Positions 50,901 to 61,215 of a DNA stretch of 64,000 bases are shown here, piece by piece. Numbering within the stretch: position 1 is the stretch's first letter; each line of letters starts with the position of its first letter. Position numbers and translations under genes: made by a program. A model generated the notes under the pieces. That model did not search any database, had not been told where the DNA came from, and worked only from the letters and a program-made list of their open reading frames with translations. This DNA is from Harmothoe impar (lineage: Eukaryota; Annelida; Polychaeta; Phyllodocida; Polynoidae): assembly GCA_947462335.1 (NCBI GenBank), contig OX381718.1, positions 44,330,281 through 44,394,280 of the forward strand. The letters are read 5' to 3'.

Positions 50901-53900
50901 GCAACCTGACCCTAGATTCAAAAAAGGGCCGACCCTAGCATTTTTTTCCCAATTTTGGAGAATTTTCTTCTTTTTTTTTGATTTTTATTGTTATTTTTCT
51001 CAATTTTTACAAATTCTTTCAAGAAAAACAAGCTCCCAGTGACCTCAAAGGCCTGAATAATTGATTTACTTCAGATAATGGCTTTTTAAGAGGAATATGC
51101 AATAACTTCTTGATATTCCTAGTCAATAGAGGAATTATTGAATCATTCTGGTGAGTCGCGAGTCGATTTGTCGATTCGCGACTCATTCCTGGTTCTCTCT
51201 ATGTTAAAAAAAAAAAAAAAATTCGACCTACCTACCCTAGAAATTCTGGCCATGTTGCCTGAAACGCACCTTTTTTTTTTTTGGCCTTAGCAGAGTTGGC
51301 CTCAAACAATTGAAAGTTATAGTTAATAATGTCCTGGTATACCATAACTCTCAACTGTCCTTTCCTAGTTATTTATTTAATTAAAAATCCATTGCCTTCT
51401 ATAGGGATAATAAGACTCTTACTCATTCTACTGGAACAACTGCATCAGGAAAGCATAAGATATGGCTGTTGTAACATAATACTCAATCAGTAGTTGTGAA
51501 ATTTGATCAAAAAGGAAGATACTATATCTAAGTAAATTATAGATTAAAGGATTACCATGAGAAACTGCTAGGGTTATACTGTGTGTAGTTCACCCCTGGG
51601 TATTGCCGTATGACTCCACTCGCAGTCACAAAATGACGCCACACAATTTGTAAGTCATAGTCTGTACTTGGTTTAACGGTCCAAATGTTATCTACGAGGC
51701 CGGAGAGCGCTACCCATCCTTGAGTACTTTTCTAAAAATAAGAAGATGTATTTTATTGTAAGATACATAATATCTTCCATATTGTATGGGACATCACAAC
51801 CTAGAATAAGTATTCTCCAAGATTAACATCTAGAGGGAATGCATCAAAATAATACCTTAAATGCCGGTGCCTGGTCATATGCAGAGCCCTTAAAGAAGTT
51901 ATCATAACTTTGCAGCTGTGTGATGTTTTCTGGATTCACACCACCTGACAAGAATTTGTATGCAGCACCACTGAACATGACCACAGACCCATCTGAAAAG
52001 TAAAATCGATGTGAGTGAAAGGGCATTGTGTAAAGATCTAACCAGGTTTTCTATGAATATCTTCTTGAAGGACATGATTGTGTATGTCAAGAGATAAATC
52101 TTAAACTGTTGAATGCCTACCAGTAGTAGCAGCCCGCCCATCATGCAGGCACCTTTTTCGCAATTCATTTTCTCCATGAATAATGGTGTAAGGGTGGATA
52201 TAGTTAACTCTAGGAGGTCTTTTCTCATCCTGCTGTTTTTCCCATTTTGGCTCCACTTCCACTTCCCTATCTCTGTTGGTGAATACCATGCAGAGAGAGT
52301 AGTCAGTGTCTGGTACCTAGAACAAAGTAAATGAATGCAGTGCATTGCGGTGTGTGGAGTAGATAATGAATGAGTTTGTCTGAATTAGGATGAAGTGCAT
52401 CCTTAAAGCCATTAAATGGTTAGGTAACACTATTGACACTCCCTGTTTTTATGAAATATTCAGCTTGGGTCTCATCTACTGGCGTTATATGTAATAACTA
52501 TACAGTCCTACCTTCATGGGGAATGAAAGGTTAGAAATTATGGGACTAAATTCAATAAGTGGTGTACATTTTACCTTTGTCCAGAAATACTCTGATACTA
52601 GGTGGTGGCTGCCTGTAGGTACTCCAAGCCTTACTTGTGTTCTACTGGCATGAACCCTACGACTGCCATTGCCACCACTGCAGATGAGAAACAGGTCATT
52701 AAAATACTAAAATTACAATTAACCTTCTAGTGGCAATAGACTGTGACCTTTCCCTTGTTTAAGATCCTTTTTCAATAAACTGTCTTTGAGTTGTAAAAAT
52801 CCTACTTTCTTATCACTCAAGAATAGGGTTTTAATGAAGGTGGTTTTTTTTCATGAATACTCACTTGAAGCAAATTTTCGCTCACCTTGTCATTGATTGT
52901 ATAACTTCATCAACTCCTTGATCCATTTCTAAGGATAGTATGTTGACAAATTTAGGGTCCTCCTGACTATCTGTAGGCTTTGGTAGCAGAGGGTGCAGGA
53001 TTGTCCTACCACGACTATCTATGATGAAGCCATATGCATCTATACCCTGGTGGTAGTAGGTCACATTGAAGAAAATATCCTCTAGTTCAGCATCAACGCA
53101 TGTGACGCCTTGCAGTTTGATACCCAGATGAAGAGGTAAGCAGAGTGAAATGACAAGACCTAGAATTTAAAGTATGATTTGTTAACGTCTCTAAGTTTGT
53201 TATTCATGTTTGTATGCGACAAAGAAATAAAAGATGTTCAATCAAGCAAGCTAAAAATTAATGTTGCAGAATTGATAAGTTGTCATTGTCTTAACAATTT
53301 TTCTTCCTTGGTCTGCCCATAGATAACACTTGATGAATTTGATACATGCAATTGAAAGTCAATGAAAGGGCCTGATTGGCAGATTGGATTCCACTGATCA
53401 ACTTATTCACTTCAGATTATACTAGCTTTAACAAACATTACTGCATGTCACATTCACAAATTATAAACGAAATAACACTATGAATGTTTTCTTTTGTATA
53501 ATAGTATATACACTTACCTAAGCCTGAAAAGTCATAATATGGCACTGTAACAATTGGTTCTGAGGTTTTAACTGAGTCTGCAAATATGCTGTAGTAGGAA
53601 TGAAGTTGTAGCCGTAGTTGGTTTCCCAGTTTTATATGGGTGAAGGTCCCTGTCTGTAACAACAGCACAATACATTACTGTCATGATAATATGCTTCATT
53701 GTGTAGGTGTATAAATTGACTTATTTCATGGTGAATACGGACTGTTAATGTTAAAGCAATGGGATGCCCGTTCCCCGCCGGAGCGTGAAATAACCCAAGG
53801 TTGTATTGCACGCTGTGCCCGTATTTCAAGTTCCCAAGTGAGGTGGGGGGGTCACTATGGGGTCGCTATGGGGTCGCCATGGGGTCGCTACGGTGCCCAG

Positions 53901-56900
53901 GGTCACGTGACCTGCGCGGAATTCAAAATGGCGGCACCACGGAAATAAACAAACACTGCGGAAGTAAACAAAGATCGTGGAAGTAAACAGACATAGACTA
54001 TACATCTATTTTACATTGATATACCCTGAAATAAACACTTAAAGGTGCCCTCTTCACTGGTTACTGCACTTGCCATGTTTGCGCTAGGTCTACAGCCAGT
54101 GTGCAATACGGCCCAAACACGGCTCGTGCAGTAATCAGTGACTCAGTCACTTTAGTGTGCAGCTCTGTCTATATAATATATGATTCCGTATGCATGTATG
54201 CATCAGGTATATTTTCTGTTAGCAGCAGATACACCCACAATAACCACACTACACAGAGTGGGTTTCCAATGAATTGCTTTGGGACATATGAATTGGGGCC
54301 TTATATAATGCAAAGAGCAAAATTGGTCTTAGTGATACCCAAGGGAATGGTCAGTTGCAATGATTAACGGTCATTGAATTCCCCTTTTTTTTATTACTTA
54401 CTTGGACTCTTCCAGTAGAAGTCTCAAAGCTTGTACTTTCAGCAATTTTCTGCAGAGCATCCTTGGTATCATTGGACATGTCTAAAATTAGATAAAGGGT
54501 AATATGACTATAAAAACAGGTGAATCATTAATGCCATTGTATAAAATTTGGCTTAGCATGTCTTTTCCATCACCATAACATCACTAATAAGAACAAGTAA
54601 ATTATATTATACCTATAGTTGGAATGGTTGAGGGAGTATTCAATATTTAACAACAAGAATGGGTTGGTAATTTTTAGTGCAAGTATGCAACTGTTCTTAA
54701 GCCGCACCTCCTAGAGTGTAATAATTTCTCCACCTGTGATGTTAGTCAGCCATGAACAGTTCCTATAAACTGGCTTAATGTATCACATGCAGCTGCAGAA
54801 ACCAAGATCCATAAGCCATAATTATAAGCAGATATTTGATTAGCTATTACAATGTAAGTGGGAATTGTATCAGCTATTCATAGAAGAACCATATCTATAT
54901 ATCATTGCAGTCATGTACTCACTTGAACCAAATGCATACATCTGGATGGTGACTTTCCTCTGCAGTGCTGTGTTTTGGGCAGCAATTTCTCTGATGAGCT
55001 CAGTGTGATCTTTTATGTCAACTGGGTCACTGGCAGTGAATATGACTAAAAGTTTCCCTGGGGAATTATAACATAATATGAAAGTTTTAGATTTACATTA
55101 CTTCTGAAATGTTTGTACAAAGGGTAATATATATCTGTTTTTGTTGAAATGTACAATCTGCTGCATATTTGTAATGATGATACTTGATTAAAAATATGTA
55201 CAAATAAATGGGTAACACAAGTCAGACCTACTTCTTTCAGTTGTATCTGATGCTTTCCTGAAGTAGTCAAAAGATTTAGTAATGACCGGAAGAAGTTTAA
55301 CAGGACCATGTGGGTTTCCCTCCTTGCTTTTTATAAACGTCCTGAAAATTCTGGAGTTTTGCGGAGTCGCCAATGCCAAGTCTTGACTAAAACAGGTTGA
55401 GTGATCACTTGAGCCCAGATATGAACTGACATCTCTGCCAAACTTGAGAACCGTGATCTACAAATAGCTGATATGTTATGCTGATGCATTCAGGTTTTGT
55501 ATTTATTACATTTCCTTTTGTATAAAACTTTAACAGAATCAACAAACTTGGGTGCCATGGAGTATGGCTAGACAAGATACCTGCTCCCATATATTTATGT
55601 GCATCATATCAATGATGAGTTTATATGAGGATATATTATTGGTTATGGATCTCCAAGCTTCCTCACACTGTGTATCAGTGCTTCCTCAGATGCCATGGAT
55701 GTTCATTCTGTGGGAGTAAGTTTGCTCTTTTTTTTTAATCTGATGCCGCAATCATGCTGGAGATATCTAGGTCGATACAAGCAAAGACTACCGGCCTACA
55801 AGCTATGTGGAGTGAGTTAACTTTCAGCATGAAGACAGCGATTATGACAGACAATAGTAAAGAGTGTGCCATATTAGTCCTGTGCTAAAGGTAAATGCTC
55901 ACCCTATCATTTGGATTCATTGTATCTAGAAGAATGTCCACAGCATTCCTTATAAGTGAAGTGTCCATTTGTGTGCTAGTCTCCATAGCAATCACAATGT
56001 CCTTGGGGATCGGTGCACTTGCTTCAGCATACCAAGGTCTTGAGACAAAAAGTATCAATTTAAACAATGATCTTGAATGAGGCAAGTTTCCATATTGTTT
56101 ATAAATTATTATACATGCAATTGTACACACAATGTAATAATAACGTTTTAGTCATCAGTCTTTGCAATGTCCAGCCTAAATGGTTCTAAATGTGCTGCAC
56201 ATCCTAGGCATTCCGAAATGCATAATTATACTATTCCTAATTTTACTATAGATATATCATCATTATTATTACATCAGAGGTAAATGAACACAAATCATGT
56301 GGGGTTGTGAGTAAAGAGGGTTATTATACATTGATTGTATTTTCAATTACCTAAGCCTTAGGTCAAATGTGGTACAAGAAGGCTCAGGGGTCGGGGGGTA
56401 TATGATAAGCTGGCCTTCCTCATTGCCGTAGTACTGCCATCCAAGGTTAGGAATGGCCTTGGCATTCTCTCCCATGGTTTCTAAGATGTTCTTGTGGTAA
56501 GTAACTTGTTGTCCTGCACTCCCAGAGTAATGTCTGAAGCACCATGGCACTGTGATTTCCTTCAAATTAATAAAAACAATTTATATAAAGAATATCAAAT
56601 ATGGATTGTCTTATTTATCACTGGGTGAAATGACGATATTGTTCAATGTTTAGTCCCTAATGATTCAAATAAATGGGGGGGGGGGGCTAAAATAGTTTTT
56701 CTCTACATCGTGCAAATGTAAATAAACAATAGGGGGGTGCTCCAATCATCTACCCGCCAGGAACTAAAATATTCCAACCCCGGGCGTGGAAGAAAAAGTG
56801 TGTGTCTGTGCAAGATTATGTATCTTATACATCTATCATTCAAATATTGGATTAGGCCGAAAAAAAGGTTTGTTTCAGGTAACATGGGCATAAAATGTAG

Positions 56901-59900
56901 GGTTGATAGGTCGGATTTCTTTTTTTTTTTGACTTTATATACCGGCCGATCTGAAAACCCTAAAATTGACCCAAAAAGGGCAAAAATACAGAGATTTCCT
57001 CAAAATTGCATAAAAAATGTAGGGTCGGCCCTGTTTTGATAGGGTCGGTCGGGTGACCTGAAGCAAACTTCTTTTTTTTGGCCCTAGCTGATAAATGTGA
57101 CCAGGCAAGGAAAAAGACCCCTCTTAGTAATTAGTAATTAAAGTTGGTGTCATAATCTTTAAAATGAGATATCATGAGTTTTAAAAATCCTGGTAGGTTT
57201 GTGGGAATCCCTTTTCAAAGATTAATTGTGCATACCACTAACTGAAAATGGTAAAATTAATAAGCTCTAAATGTATTGTATCCCATAGTAAATAATGATA
57301 ATTATGAAAAATCTGTTTTATTTAGAAATAAAAAAAATAAAATGGGATTTATTAGTCTAAATTTGCTCCTGGATGGATTTGTTGCGTTCTGTTTTTACTA
57401 AATTACGATTATTACCTCCAATTTCGCCTACTGGGATGGTTTCCATGGCAACCAGAAAGTGTCATATGTGCTAATTCTTCATAAAAATGTTCTTTTTGCA
57501 TTCCAAATATAGAATGTTAGCATCAAGATGGAATAATTTCATGAAGATTATTGCATTCTACACAAAAAATGGTCCTTAGAACATTTTATCATGTATTTTA
57601 CACTCTTTTGAACCTATGGTGCCCCCTGGTGGCCAAAACTAGACCTAACAATCCCGCCTGAAGGGGTCTTTTACCAGATGGGTCACACATCTTCATGATC
57701 AAATCTAACCAACATAAAAAAGTTGGTACAAACTTCTAGTACTTACTGGTGGTGTTAATTTGCAGCATTCTGTTACATCTTCATAACCTTCCAGTGTGGT
57801 CAGATTACCTGTCACTTCAATAAGTCTATGATGAAGCTTCTTCACAGCATCACTATAGTGCATAAAACTGTTACCAACTGATGCTGCAAGCTGCAATGAG
57901 GAATGTAGAATGATATACATGATATATAAATCATATACACTAAGGCATACAACAGTGCTATAATGGGGTTTGTGTACATCGTTCTTCACGAGTTGGAGCC
58001 TGTAGTGGATCAAAGGTCTTTGATTAGAATTGGAGATACAATACACATTTTATAAATGTAGCTTACTCAGTTCTAAATCATATGAAGAGTCTTGTGTCTC
58101 AACCCTTTACAAACCAGGATATCATTGATATATTGAAATGTATTGATCAAACCAAATCCTCAAATTTAAAAAATATTAAAACAAAAGTTATTTGTGATAT
58201 TTTAAAAAAGTTTCCAGAAAAAATAACATCCATCTATAATGCCTGCCTCAGAGATACATGCTTCCCACAATCATGGAAAGTGGCAACAGTATGCCCTATT
58301 CCTAAAAAATCAAATAGCAAAAGAGTCACAGATTTAAGGCCAATTAGCTTATTGCCCCTGCCAGGAAAAATATTTGAAAAACTAATGGCCAAAAGATTTA
58401 GAAACTTCCTCACTACCCATGAAATACTTAATAAAAACCAACACGGATTTAGACCTAAACATTCAACTACCTCGGCCACCACTACATTCTTAAGATATAT
58501 CTATGATAATATAAGCAATAATGATAATACCCATAGCCTCTTTTTAGATTATTCCAAAGCATTTGATACAGTCTCACACCCCCTATTAATTAATAAATTA
58601 AAAAACATTGGCCTTGACTCTGGTACTTGTAATTGGTTCCATAGCTATCTCAGTAACAGAAACCAAAAGGTAATAGCTAATGATAAACTCTCACAACTGA
58701 AGTGCATACGTTATGGAGTACCCCAAGGATCGATATTGGGGCCAATGTTATTTACATTGTACATAAATGACTTGCCAAAATGTGCCCCCTAATACAATTT
58801 TATATGCAGACGATGCTGTCATATCCTCTACTAACATAGAAACACTGATAGCTAGTGTCAATAATATAAGTAAATGGTGTGCTACTAACCTATTAACTAT
58901 AAATAAAGAAAAAACTAAATGGATGTCGATAGGCCTAAATGACCCTCCTCATACTTATCCTATTATAGATAATGTGCCCATTGAGCGAGTATGTGAATTT
59001 AAATATTTGGGCATCCTCATTGATGAGAATTTGAACTTCAAAAAGCATGAAGACATAGTATATAACAATGTTGTAAATAAGGTACATCAATTTGCCGACA
59101 TGAGAAAATATTTGGATACCCCTGATGCAGTCAGATTGTATAAGACTACCATTTTGCCAATTATGGATTATATTGACATTGTATGGGATAAAAACACAAT
59201 TGCCTTTTCTGTCAGATTTCAAGGTCAGCAAAATAAGGCATTAAGGATTGCACATAGAGTTAAGTTGGAGCCGCACCCTAGATTAAATACTATACAGTTA
59301 CATAAGGAGAGTAAATGTAGAAGCCTCCATGATAGAAGAGACATTCATTTGTTATTATATGCCTACAAAATTCAATATTTAGAAAATGTAATTCAGGTGA
59401 ATAACCGACATACCCGTTATACTGAAGGCCTCAGATACATTGAGCGGTTTTCTAGAAACCCTGTAATATATAAATGTTTTCATCAGAGGGCCATAAGAAA
59501 GTGGAATAAGCTCCAAAAGGAATTCACCCTCGAAAAAGATTTCAAGAAATATTGCTTAAGAATTAAACAAACCCACCCTGCCTGTTACACTGTAAACCCA
59601 GGCATCATCTATTAGTTATTGGTTCCTGTGCATTATGAAATATTGTCATGTTATGTAAAATCATTGTGGATAGAAACGATGGGCATCTCTATCGCCGACA
59701 CCACCACCCAATTATTAGTATTGTGTAAAAATATATTGTCCCCTACCCCCCCCCCCCCCCACCACCGATTTGTGACTACTGTGTCGAATTACTGTTATAT
59801 GTATCTTGAATCATGTATACTTATTAGTAATGTATTTTGTCATTTTCGCCATTTCACCATAATAAGTTTAGAATAGTCAGATAGGGCAAATAACTAAAGA

Positions 59901-61030
59901 AGGACTGGGCGGCAGATCGGTGTAAGCCGCAGCCCAGATTCTGGTTGTATGTATTAACATACTATACTGGATGTAACCTTAATAAAATTCTTTAAAAAAA
60001 AAAAGAGTTTGGATGCAAAACGACATAAGTGCCAAAATACAAAAACGGGAACAAACAACTCAGAGCCATAGGCCAGGACAAATTGAAAAAGAAAATTGGA
60101 AAAAATGTTACTCAAAATCTAGTACATAGGTCCCGCCTAAAATACAGTGTTTATTTTGTTTTTTTTAAAACAACATCAATCTAAAAGCTGGTTTTTTTTT
60201 GCAAAACGAAATAAATTCACCTCACCAGATATTGTTTTTGTGTGTATGGCTGTTAAATCCTGCATGTGTAATTCAATAATGGCCATTACTATATATATAT
60301 ATATGATGTTGCTGCTGTCTATTGCCAAAGGTATTATCTCGAAATGAAATAAGCACTCTTGCATTTAAAAAAAAGTCTTAAATATGGTACAAAAGTCAAA
60401 TTTTATGATCATTGTGGATTTGCAAAAACACTGCCTTTGGATTTATGTTGTCTTTAAAAAAAATTGATCATAATTATATCTGAATCAGAGAAATATGATG
60501 CAAGGATTTTTTAAAGTTACTTGTTGGTGTTTTATTGATGCCCTATTCAACCAAGAAACTAAAAAAAAGGATAAAATAAAAAAAAAGTCTGTTAGGTACA
60601 TACAGAAAAACTGCTTTTGGATTTATGTTGTTTTACAAAAAAACAACACGAAAAATCATATTAAATTTTAATCATCTAATTTCTCTTTCAATGATAAGCA
60701 AGGATTTCAAAAATCTACTTCTACGTAATTTACGACTTTCTATTCACCAGTTCTTCAAAATTAGAAATATCTTGTCTCAAAAACTCACAAAATATATTTA
60801 TGTTGTTCTGCATCAAAACTCTTCCTATATATATATATATAGCCCATATATGTGCGTAAATGTATGGTACTCGATGGCATACATTATAGAATTGCATTTC
60901 TGAAACTTTTTCAAGTTTCATTATTGGAGGAATAATTCCAATGGATATCAATTATTTTTGCTACCTTTCTCACTATGTCATGACCTGTGGGAACCTTGGT
61001 GGTGAATGTAGCCTTCTCATTAAACAGCTC
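45080..61030 (-). CDS. CACHD1: VWFA and cache domain-containing protein (CACHD1-like), 22 exons, N-terminus outside window
   Basis: Twenty-two exons with GT/AG borders join in phase to 3852 nt, or 1283 residues plus stop, close to vertebrate CACHD1 length. Order: alpha2delta-type N-terminal region with DVTECCKLTPP, GWQYYGNEEG segment, VWA domain (about 148-330), first cache (about 350-500, FFNVTYYHQGIDAYGFIID), second cache (about 560-830, CFIVDGNGYILAHK), Cys-rich stretch (CRCPCFE, SGCQWCPLDG), one membrane span (about 992-1015), and a 268-residue cytoplasmic tail. It is a single-pass surface glycoprotein of the voltage-gated calcium channel alpha2delta superfamily. CACHD1 itself is known to modulate CaV3 channels and Wnt/Frizzled signalling. 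The VWA metal site is degenerate (IAMETSTQM in place of DxSxS). The signal peptide and first residues lie beyond 61030. Confidence 0.93.
46592..46729 (-). CDS. CACHD1: CACHD1-like exon 21
   Basis: Encodes RGHNGPSACSILRNNF and EPCFMSPCDQIPAER, part of the cysteine-rich juxtamembrane region. The donor is GTCAGT. Confidence 0.85.
47479..47609 (-). CDS. CACHD1: CACHD1-like exon 20
   Basis: Encodes NNCTRLVYTFQNFTQCMQNN and GTCRCPCFETLKFNLC. Only the second of two AGs (TTCAGACCATTGTGCCAG) keeps the frame. Use of the first would bring an early stop. Confidence 0.85.
47857..47930. repeat. (TA)n microsatellite
   Basis: A tract of about 75 bp with one short TTTATATTTA interruption, within a CACHD1-like intron. 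The open frame across it is artefactual. Confidence 0.95.
48060..48182 (-). CDS. CACHD1: CACHD1-like exon 19
   Basis: Encodes FELHAILNTNVLVGITWDND and VNSCDCQ, the last strand of the second cache domain. The acceptor is GATTCCAG and the donor GTAACA. Confidence 0.88.
48400..48418 (-). promoter_or_regulatory. CTCF-like motif outside a recognised MITE
   Basis: On the minus strand CACTCACCAGGGGGCGCCA. It has the core of the MITE sites, but flanking similarity to R1 is not obvious. Confidence 0.3.
48608..48706 (-). CDS. CACHD1: CACHD1-like exon 18
   Basis: Encodes EPAIARYLIDNGHLVEALCL and DFLSQYRTLVNWK. Acceptor TCCTCTCCAG, donor GTGGGT. Confidence 0.87.
48876..48956 (-). CDS. CACHD1: CACHD1-like exon 17
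   Basis: Encodes KPLLTIEHTYTASCAVNINN and GAIDYCR. The acceptor is a pyrimidine-rich tract ending AGTACTAG. Upstream reading is closed by a stop in the coding frame. Confidence 0.8.
49105..49192 (-). CDS. CACHD1: CACHD1-like exon 16
   Basis: Encodes CFIVDGNGYILAHKRYTKRD and LRPAHISQL. This is the canonical cache-domain FxxDxxGxxxxH segment. Confidence 0.92.
49845..49943 (-). CDS. CACHD1: CACHD1-like exon 15
   Basis: Encodes PDVIPVAVVGGEMRPTILYH and ILQDVYPACRSA, corresponding to the cache helix before the CFI strand. Confidence 0.9.
50733..50831 (-). CDS. CACHD1: CACHD1-like exon 14
   Basis: Encodes YRQAILSEGWIQLHPVEKQN and SFNVMISQAIQ. Only this phase is open. The segment is shorter than the corresponding vertebrate stretch. 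Confidence 0.75.
50873..51289. mobile_element. TA-flanked MITE (TAGGCC-A10 family), copy 1
   Basis: The ends TAGGCCAAAAAAAAAAGGTG and its complement continue as GTTTCAGGCAAC on both sides. The copy at 56853-57087 shares these ends. TA at both borders suggests a Tc1/mariner-like origin. It lies between exons 13 and 14. Confidence 0.8.
51580..51731 (-). CDS. CACHD1: CACHD1-like exon 13
   Basis: Encodes STQGWVALSGLVDNIWTVKP and HFVTASGVIRQYPGVNYT, matching the cache segment GVxRxYPG. The donor is GTATAACC. Confidence 0.88.
51856..51992 (-). CDS. CACHD1: CACHD1-like exon 12
   Basis: Encodes GSVVMFSGAAYKFLSGGVNP and ENITQLQSYDNFF, including an NIT glycosylation sequon. The donor is GTATTA. Confidence 0.85.
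52121..52316 (-). CDS. CACHD1: CACHD1-like exon 11
   Basis: Encodes PDTDYSLCMVFTNRDREVEV, a charged linker, and RVNYIHPYTIIHGENELRKR. This joins the first and second cache modules. Confidence 0.88.
52575..52677 (-). CDS. CACHD1: CACHD1-like exon 10
   Basis: Encodes GGNGSRRVHASRTQVRLGVP and SHHLVSEYFWTK. Acceptor CTCATCTGCAG, donor GTAAAATG. Confidence 0.85.
52886..53159 (-). CDS. CACHD1: CACHD1-like exon 9 (first cache domain)
   Basis: Encodes CVDAELEDIFFNVTYYHQGI then DAYGFIIDSRGRTILHPLLP, the clearest cache-domain signature in the gene. The NVT sequon is conserved. Confidence 0.95.
53518..53653 (-). CDS. CACHD1: CACHD1-like exon 8
   Basis: Encodes TGTFTHIKLGNQLRLQLHSY and TVPYYDFSGL. It links the VWA domain to the first cache. 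Confidence 0.88.
53750..53995. promoter_or_regulatory. CpG-rich intronic block with forkhead-like and E-box motifs
   Basis: Contains a short TATGGGGTCGC tandem (about 53850-53893), GGTCACGTGACC (E-box), AAAATGGCGGC (YY1-like), then three spaced RTAAACA forkhead sites in 50 bp (53944-53990). It is unusual for this AT-rich gene. It could be an internal promoter or enhancer, or a GC-rich repeat. Confidence 0.35.
54402..54481 (-). CDS. CACHD1: CACHD1-like exon 7
   Basis: Encodes MSNDTKDALQKIAESTSFET and STGRVQ, the end of the VWA region. Donor GTAAGTAA. Confidence 0.88.
54923..55057 (-). CDS. CACHD1: CACHD1-like exon 6 (VWA core)
   Basis: Encodes KLLVIFTASDPVDIKDHTEL and KVTIQMYAFGS, a VWA beta-strand pair with intervening helix. 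Confidence 0.9.
55232..55457 (-). CDS. CACHD1: CACHD1-like exon 5 (VWA)
   Basis: Encodes ITVLKFGRDVSSYLGSSDHS, then LALATPQNSRIFRTFIKSKE and a helix SFDYFRKA. Donor GTAGGT. Confidence 0.9.
55903..56038 (-). CDS. CACHD1: CACHD1-like exon 4 (VWA start)
   Basis: Encodes PWYAEASAPIPKDIVIAMET and IRNAVDILLDTMNPND. The MIDAS position reads IAMETSTQM rather than the metal-binding DxSxS. Confidence 0.92.
56351..56559 (-). CDS. CACHD1: CACHD1-like exon 3
   Basis: Encodes EITVPWCFRHYSGSAGQQVT and IPNLGWQYYGNEEGQLIIYP, the segment preceding VWA in this family. Confidence 0.9.
56853..57087. mobile_element. TA-flanked MITE (TAGGCC family), copy 2
   Basis: The ends TAGGCCGAAAAAAAGG and its partner match 50873-51289. 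The interior holds GTAGGGTCGGCCCTG. It is shorter (235 bp). It lies between exons 2 and 3. Confidence 0.75.
57440..57690 (-). repeat. MITE R1, diverged partial copy 3
   Basis: Shares GTTTCCATGGCAACCA, TTGCATTCCAAATATAGAAT, GCCCCCTGGTGGCCA and CCCGCCTGAAGGGGTC with R1. One end is missing. It lies beside CACHD1-like exon 2. Confidence 0.7.
57617..57635 (-). promoter_or_regulatory. CTCF-like motif in MITE R1 copy 3
   Basis: On the minus strand TGGCCACCAGGGGGCACCA. The core is retained although the rest of this MITE copy is strongly diverged. Confidence 0.45.
57747..57890 (-). CDS. CACHD1: CACHD1-like exon 2
   Basis: Encodes LAASVGNSFMHYSDAVKKLH and LEGYEDVTECCKLTPP. The CC motif before the VWA matches the alpha2delta-type N-terminus. 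Confidence 0.92.
58060..60004 (+). mobile_element. 5'-truncated LINE in a CACHD1-like intron
   Basis: An RT-containing fragment of a non-LTR retrotransposon in antisense orientation to the host gene. The 3' UTR forms a GGGCGGCAGATC...GCCGCAGCCC stem region and ends with AATAAAATTCTTT and an A-run at about 59993-60004. The exact 5' border is uncertain because no target duplication is obvious. Confidence 0.85.
58082..59615 (+). pseudogene. LINE reverse transcriptase with one frameshift
   Basis: The first frame (to 58792) holds LRPISLLPLPGKIFEKLM, QHGFRPKHSTTSA, LFLDYSKAFDTVSH and GVPQGSILGPMLFTLYINDL. The next frame (from 58767) starts just before YADDAVI and continues through FKYLGILIDENLNFK to the C-terminus. 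The shift lies in the C-run at about 58783-58787, directly upstream of the catalytic box, and fits a one-base length change. The endonuclease domain is absent. Otherwise no stops are seen. Confidence 0.88.
60005..60964. other. Remainder of the CACHD1-like intron 1 in the window
   Basis: AT-rich DNA with short poly(A) and TA tracts (60288-60303, 60827-60841). Two near-copies of CTGCnTTTGGATTTATGTTGT occur about 180 bp apart (60431 and 60612). No exon is recognised. Confidence 0.5.
60965..61030 (-). CDS. CACHD1: CACHD1-like exon 1 within the window
   Basis: Encodes ELFNEKATFTTKVPTGHDIV and RK. The acceptor CTCTTTACAG shows that at least one more 5' exon lies beyond the window or in the transposon-bearing flank. 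Confidence 0.8.
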
Positions 61031-61144
61031 CTGTAAAGAGAAATGGCTTTGTGGAGTTGATTTCAGGACTTGGTCTGAACATAAGATGTATAATACAATG
61101 ATTTATTATATAAGATAAACCACCATGTGGTGCATGTAGATAAC

Positions 61145-61200
61145 TCACAAGGACCTGAGGGTATGTAAAAATAACCACGACAGACTGACTGGTGCCATCA
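61145..61200 (+). repeat. Third copy of the CAAGGACCTGAG repeat
   Basis: It shares ACAAGGACCTGAGG and CACGACAGACTGACTGGTGC with 21063-21275. It lies between the first visible CACHD1-like exon and the transposon end. Confidence 0.7.
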
Positions 61201-61215
61201 TAGAGCATCAGTCAG

